From Pseudomonas sp. P5_109 (GTDB taxonomy: Bacteria; Pseudomonadota; Gammaproteobacteria; Pseudomonadales; Pseudomonadaceae), in contig NZ_CP125380.1 of NCBI RefSeq assembly GCF_034009455.1, forward strand, positions 971,001 to 1,035,000: DNA of 64,000 nucleotides, read 5' to 3'. Position 1 is the stretch's first letter. Each line of letters opens with the position of its first letter. Both the position numbers and the translations under genes were made by a program. The notes under the pieces were generated by a model. It saw only the letters and a list, made by a program, of their open reading frames with translations, was not told the origin of the DNA and ran no database searches. Below, piece by piece: positions 60,594-64,000 of this stretch.

Positions 60594-61364
60594 TCAGCCG
60601 GGAAAGTATTTGACTACCAGCGCCTTCAGGTTGGCGGCTGTTTGTGCGTCCATTTTTCCATCGTAATTGTCCGGGCGAAAATGCATCTGGAATGCCCGCA
60701 CCAACTGTTGAAAACCACCTTCCGTTGACGCGCCCGAGACATCATATCCATAGGATTTGAACAGCCCCAGCAATTCGCTTCGGGCTGGAACACCTGACGA
60801 GTTGTATTGGCACAGATACTTGTCCCGGGTGGTTGCATCGAACCAGGCGCCGACGCCTTTCAAGTACAGCGCCTGCCAGGGAAACATCGGCCCCGGGTCA
60901 CTTTTGCGGCCGACTGAAACATCGGAGTGGCCCAGAACCTGCGTCGGCGTGATATCCGGGTAGCGCTTGAGGATGTTCAGCGCCAGTTGTTCAATCGCTG
61001 CAATCTGCTCGGGGTGATACGGCGGGAAGGTGAAATCGCCTTCGTCGTCAGTCGCCAGGTTGACGACTTCAACGCCGATGGACGTGTCATTCAGATTGCT
61101 GCGGTTGCCCCACTGGCTGACGCCGGCGTGCCACGCGCGATGGGTTTCTTCCACCAGGCTGAAGACTTCCTGCCCGGTATGACCGGCTTTCAGGTAGCTG
61201 GGGTCGGTGATATCTGGAACCAGATAGTGCGCGCTGACATTCGGGCCGGTCAGGGTACTGACAGAACTTGAAAAGTTAGCGGCCGTGTAGTGAAAAACCA
61301 GAAAGCGTACTCGACTGTTGACGCTTCTGGTTGAACGATACTGGTTGTAACTGATGGGTTTCAT
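60594..61364 (-). CDS. ampDh3: AmpDh3-like N-acetylmuramoyl-L-alanine amidase
   Basis: Zinc amidase that cleaves the lactyl-peptide bond of peptidoglycan. It has 256 residues. The amidase_2 domain (about 10-170) has first Zn His in FLVFHYTAANF, WHAGVSQWGNRSNLNDTSIGVE and the C-terminal His-Asp ligands in GHSDVSVGRKSDPGP. A peptidoglycan-binding-like C-terminal part (FQMHFRPDNYDGKMDAQTAANL) follows. There is no signal peptide, as in P. aeruginosa AmpDh3, which is a T6SS-exported amidase. No T6SS genes are visible here. The ATG at 61364 is preferred to a longer frame. Confidence 0.92.
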   Translation of the reverse strand: MKPISYNQYRSTRSVNSRVRFLVFHYTAANFSSSVSTLTGPNVSAHYLVPDITDPSYLKAGHTGQEVFSLVEETHRAWHAGVSQWGNRSNLNDTSIGVEVVNLATDDEGDFTFPPYHPEQIAAIEQLALNILKRYPDITPTQVLGHSDVSVGRKSDPGPMFPWQALYLKGVGAWFDATTRDKYLCQYNSSGVPARSELLGLFKSYGYDVSGASTEGGFQQLVRAFQMHFRPDNYDGKMDAQTAANLKALVVKYFPG

Positions 61365-61539
61365 GGCTGCACTCACAATAATTAAGTTTGAAGTCGGACG
61401 ACGATAAAGGTCGTTCGTCGACTTGCTGTTCAACTTAATGGCCTGAGCGCAGTTGGTGTTTACCTATGCTTGTAGTCGTTTTCTGAAAGAAGTGTAGGCA
61501 TGTAAAGTTTTGCCTGGAGGGTCAGGGTTGCCGACTGAC

Positions 61540-62790
61540 TGTAGGAGCCGGCTTGCCGGCGATGGACTCAAGTGCGCCGCGTTTATCCGGTTCACACGCG
61601 TTATGGTTAACGACCATCGCCGGCAAGCCAGCCCCTACAAGAGACCGCGTCCGAGTCGAAATGATGTGAACACCAAACTGTAGGAGCCGGCTTGCTGGCG
61701 ATGGACTCGAGTACGCCGCGTTTATCCAGTCCACACGCGTTATCGTTAACAACCATCGCTGGCAAGCCAGCTCCTACAAGGGACCGCGTCCGGGTCGCAA
61801 TGATGTGAACGCCAAACTGTAGGAGCCAGCTTGCTGGCGATGGACTCCAGTGCGCCGCGTTTATCCAGGTCACGCGCGTCATCGTTAACGACCATCGCTG
61901 GCAAGCCAGCCCCTACAAGAGACCGCGTCCGAGTCGAAATGATGTGAACGCCAAACTGTAGGAGCCGGCTTGCTGGCGATGGACTCGAGTACGCCGCGTT
62001 TATCCAGTCCACACGCGTTATCGTTAACAACCATCGCTGGCAAGCCAGCTCCTACAAGGGACCGCGTCCGGGTCGCAATGATGTGAACGCCAAACTGTAG
62101 GAGCCAGCTTGCTGGCGATGGACTCCAGTGCGCCGCGTTTATCCAGGTCACGCGCGTCATCGTTAACGACCATCGCTGGCAAGCCAGCCCCTACAAGAGA
62201 CCGCGTCCGAGTCGAAATGATGTGAACGCCAAATTGTAGGAGCCGGCTTGCTGGCGATGGACTCCAGTGCGCCGCGTTTATCCAGTTCATGCGCGTTATC
62301 GTTAACGACCATCGCCGGCAAGCCAGCTCCTACACAGGACCGCGTCCTGGTGGAAATGATGTGAACGCCAAACTGTAGGAGCCGGCTTGCTGGCGATGGA
62401 CTCGAGTGCGCCGCGTTTATCCGGTTCGTACGCGTTATCGTTAACGACCATCGCCGGCAAGCCAGCCCCTACAAGAGACCGCGTCCTGGTGGAAATGATG
62501 TGAACGCCAAACTGTAGGAGCCGGCTTGCTGGCGATGGACTCGAGTGCGCCGCGTTTATCCGGTTCGTACGCGTTATCGTTAACGACCATCGCCGGCAAG
62601 CCAGCCCCTACAAGAGACCGCGTCCGAGTGGAAATGATGTGAACGCCAAATTGTAGGAGCCGGCTTGCCGGCGATGGACTCAAGTGCGCCGCGTTTATCC
62701 AGGTCATACGCGTTATCGTTGACGACCATCGCTGCGATGCGGCGACCCGACAAGCCAGCTCCTACTGGAGGCGCGTCCGAGTCGACAATG
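61540..62790. repeat. Tandem array of nine REPIN units with a 139-bp period
   Basis: Units begin at 61540, 61679, 61818, 61957, 62096, 62235, 62374, 62513 and 62652, always 139 bases apart. Each has left arm TGTAGGAGCCGGCTTGCTGG, a conserved middle, right arm CCAGCAAGCC-type complement ending CCTACA and a ~36-base linker (GACCGCGTCC...ATGATGTGAACGCCAAA). Units 2-3 and 4-5 are nearly identical dimers, and units 7 and 8 are nearly identical. Unit 9 has a diverged right arm with GCTGCGATGCGGCGACCCGA. No gene was supported inside. Confidence 0.95.
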
Positions 62791-63205
62791 AGGGGGCCTC
62801 CAAACCAGTGAAAGCCGCATAAAAAAGGCCGCTGCAAACGCAGCGGCCAAAGTAAGACGTTGGATCAGGAGCTACAAATCAACGTCAGTGAACACGGGGC
62901 GATGAACCGAATCCTCAATTCATCTGAAATCTTTCAATCACGGCGCAGGCCGGTACATCGTGCCTTGCGGGGGTTACCGTGGCAGTCAGGTAAGAATAAG
63001 CCCTTATTGTCGTAGGAAAAATACCAATTCCGGACATGCACTGTTGCAGCCCCGGCAACAGTCAGGCTTCGGCGCTCGCCGTCTGGATGATGCTCCAGTG
63101 GCAGTCATCCTTTAGAGGTACACCGCGAATACCTCCTTGGTGCGCTTATCGACCCCCGTGCCCGGCAGTAGGGTGAGGCCTTCTGTCACTCACCGGGGAA
63201 GACGC
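62791..63205. other. Gene-free stretch upstream of the DUF1302 gene
   Basis: 415 bases. It holds a minus-strand terminator near its left end and two hairpins in its right part (CTGTTGC/GCAACAG near 63041-63061 and GGATGA/TCATCC near 63086-63111), probably in the 5' leader of the DUF1302 gene. No coding region was found. Confidence 0.6.
62821..62850 (-). terminator. Intrinsic terminator on the minus strand without an annotated gene upstream
   Basis: On the minus strand GGCCGCTGC / GCAGCGGCC with a four-base loop is followed by six T. On the plus strand no T-tract follows. The nearest gene to its right is on the other strand. Confidence 0.75.
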
Positions 63206-64000
63206 ATGACAAAAACAACAATGCGCGCCATCTTCACACCGCAGGCGCTGGCGGCTGCGGTCGCATTAGGCTGCTGTGCCCAGGCACAGGCCGTATCGTT
63301 CAACATCGGGGAAATCGAGGGGACGTTCGACTCCTCGCTCTCAGTCGGCGCGAGCTGGGGCATGCGTGATGCGGATAACGCCCTGGTGGGTACCGTCAAC
63401 GGCGGTTCTGGCCAGTCTTCAACCGGCGACGATGGGCGATTGAATTTCAAGAAGGGCGAAACCTTCTCGAAGATCTTCAAGGGGATCCACGACCTCGAAT
63501 TGAAGTACGGCGACACCGGTGTGTTTGTGCGTGGCAAATACTGGTACGACTTTGAACTGAAAGATGAAAGCCGCCCCTTCAAGGACATCAGCGATCACAA
63601 TCGTAAAGAAGGCGCCAAGTCTTCAGGCGGACAAATCCTCGACGCTTTCGTCTACCACAACTACTCCCTCGCCGATTTGCCGGGCACGGTTCGCGCCGGC
63701 AAGCAGGTGGTCAGTTGGGGCGAGAGCACCTTCATCGGCAACTCGATCAATAGCATCAACCCGGTCGACGTGTCTGCGTTCCGTCGTCCCGGAGCCGAGA
63801 TCAAGGAAGGCCTGATTCCGGTAAACATGTTGTTTGCTTCCCAGGGGCTGACGGACAAGCTGACGGTCGAAGGTTTCTATCAACTGGAATGGGATCAGAC
63901 GGTCGTCGATAACTGCGGCACCTTCTTTGGGGTCGATGTGGTGGCGGACGGCTGCAACAAGGGCTACACCGTTGCCAGCCCGGCCATTGCACCCTTGCAG
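63206..64000 (+). CDS. DUF1302 family outer-membrane protein, 5' part
   Basis: Start of a gene that runs off the window (265 codons seen; the family is usually about 550-650 residues). A signal peptide of about 30 residues ends at CCAQAQA. After it come FNIGEIEGTFDSSLSVGASWGMRD and the conserved AGKQVVSWGESTFIGNSINSINPVD block of DUF1302. The family is usually paired with a DUF1329 (LolB-like) gene and an RND/MMPL exporter; these would lie beyond the window. The ATG at 63206 follows GGGGAAG. Confidence 0.93.
   Translation, partial: MTKTTMRAIFTPQALAAAVALGCCAQAQAVSFNIGEIEGTFDSSLSVGASWGMRDADNALVGTVNGGSGQSSTGDDGRLNFKKGETFSKIFKGIHDLELKYGDTGVFVRGKYWYDFELKDESRPFKDISDHNRKEGAKSSGGQILDAFVYHNYSLADLPGTVRAGKQVVSWGESTFIGNSINSINPVDVSAFRRPGAEIKEGLIPVNMLFASQGLTDKLTVEGFYQLEWDQTVVDNCGTFFGVDVVADGCNKGYTVASPAIAPLQ

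Noticed and set aside
61540..62790. CRISPR array
   Set aside because: The unit is 139 bases with internal inverted arms, the linkers are also conserved, so there are no unique spacers, and no cas genes are nearby.
61522..62837. Series of ~90-codon minus-strand open frames in the repeat array
   Set aside because: They are the same REPIN unit read in shifting frames (139 is not a multiple of three); translation is a property of the repeat, not a gene family.

Overview
The window is chromosomal DNA from a fluorescent Pseudomonas, most likely of the P. fluorescens/P. putida side of the genus. The evidence is high-GC coding sequence, gene order (mreBCD-maf-rng-yhdP-tldD-pmbA; fagA-fumC-orfX-sodA; npr-rapZ-ptsN-hpf-rpoN-lptBAC-kdsCD; mlaFEDCB-ibaG-murA-hisGDC-algW-nif3-cysD-cysNC) that matches my memory of the genus, and many REP/REPIN palindromes of the types common in that group. 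No tRNA, rRNA, CRISPR array, insertion sequence or phage gene was recognised.

Layout. 1-12.9 kb: end of mreB, then mreC (apparently starting at ATT), mreD, maf, RNase G, the AsmA-like giant YhdP, a Nit-type amidohydrolase, and tldD/pmbA with darP (yjgA) between them on the other strand. 13-17 kb: a Fur-boxed iron-starvation operon (fagA-fumC-orfX-sodA) followed by a ZIP metal transporter. 17-24.2 kb, minus strand: Kdo synthesis, LPS transport, sigma-54 and the nitrogen PTS. 24.4-32.4 kb, plus strand: Mla lipid transport, ibaG, murA and hisG-hisD-hisC. 32.5-37.6 kb: algW protease, Nif3-like protein and sulfate activation (cysD, cysNC).

38.0-40.3 kb is the accessory spot. It is an AT-rich three-gene cassette: a two-helix membrane protein, a 2-oxoglutarate/Fe(II) dioxygenase, and an unrecognised protein with a long hydrophobic core and an acidic Gly/Asp/Cys tail. 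It is flanked by diverged direct repeats of about 450 bp. Each repeat holds the 3' end of cysNC, its terminator, a REP pair and the 3' end of the neighbouring acyltransferase gene. That is the arrangement expected from single-crossover integration of a foreign circle or an equivalent event. This is the best candidate here for an undescribed system; its function is not known.

40.5-51.2 kb: acyltransferase, pta, DUF3565 protein, SlyD-type isomerase, glutathione peroxidase, old yellow enzyme, glycosyltransferase, cysZ, trxB and a class III aminotransferase, with REPINs in many gaps. 51.4-53.8 kb: a pterin operon (folM-folE-folX) with DUF1244 and HopJ-family genes. 54-57.4 kb: a probable light-response group (CarH/LitR-like MerR regulator, short LOV photoreceptor, PilZ-like protein) and a MioC-type flavodoxin. 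57.6-61.4 kb: class II aldolase, alpha/beta hydrolase, SDR enzyme and an AmpDh3-like amidase. 61.54-62.79 kb is a tandem array of nine REPIN units with an exact 139-bp period. The window ends inside a DUF1302 outer-membrane protein gene.

Most of the window is housekeeping: cell shape and envelope building (Mre, Kdo, Lpt, Mla, MurA), redox and metal homeostasis, sulfur assimilation and histidine synthesis.
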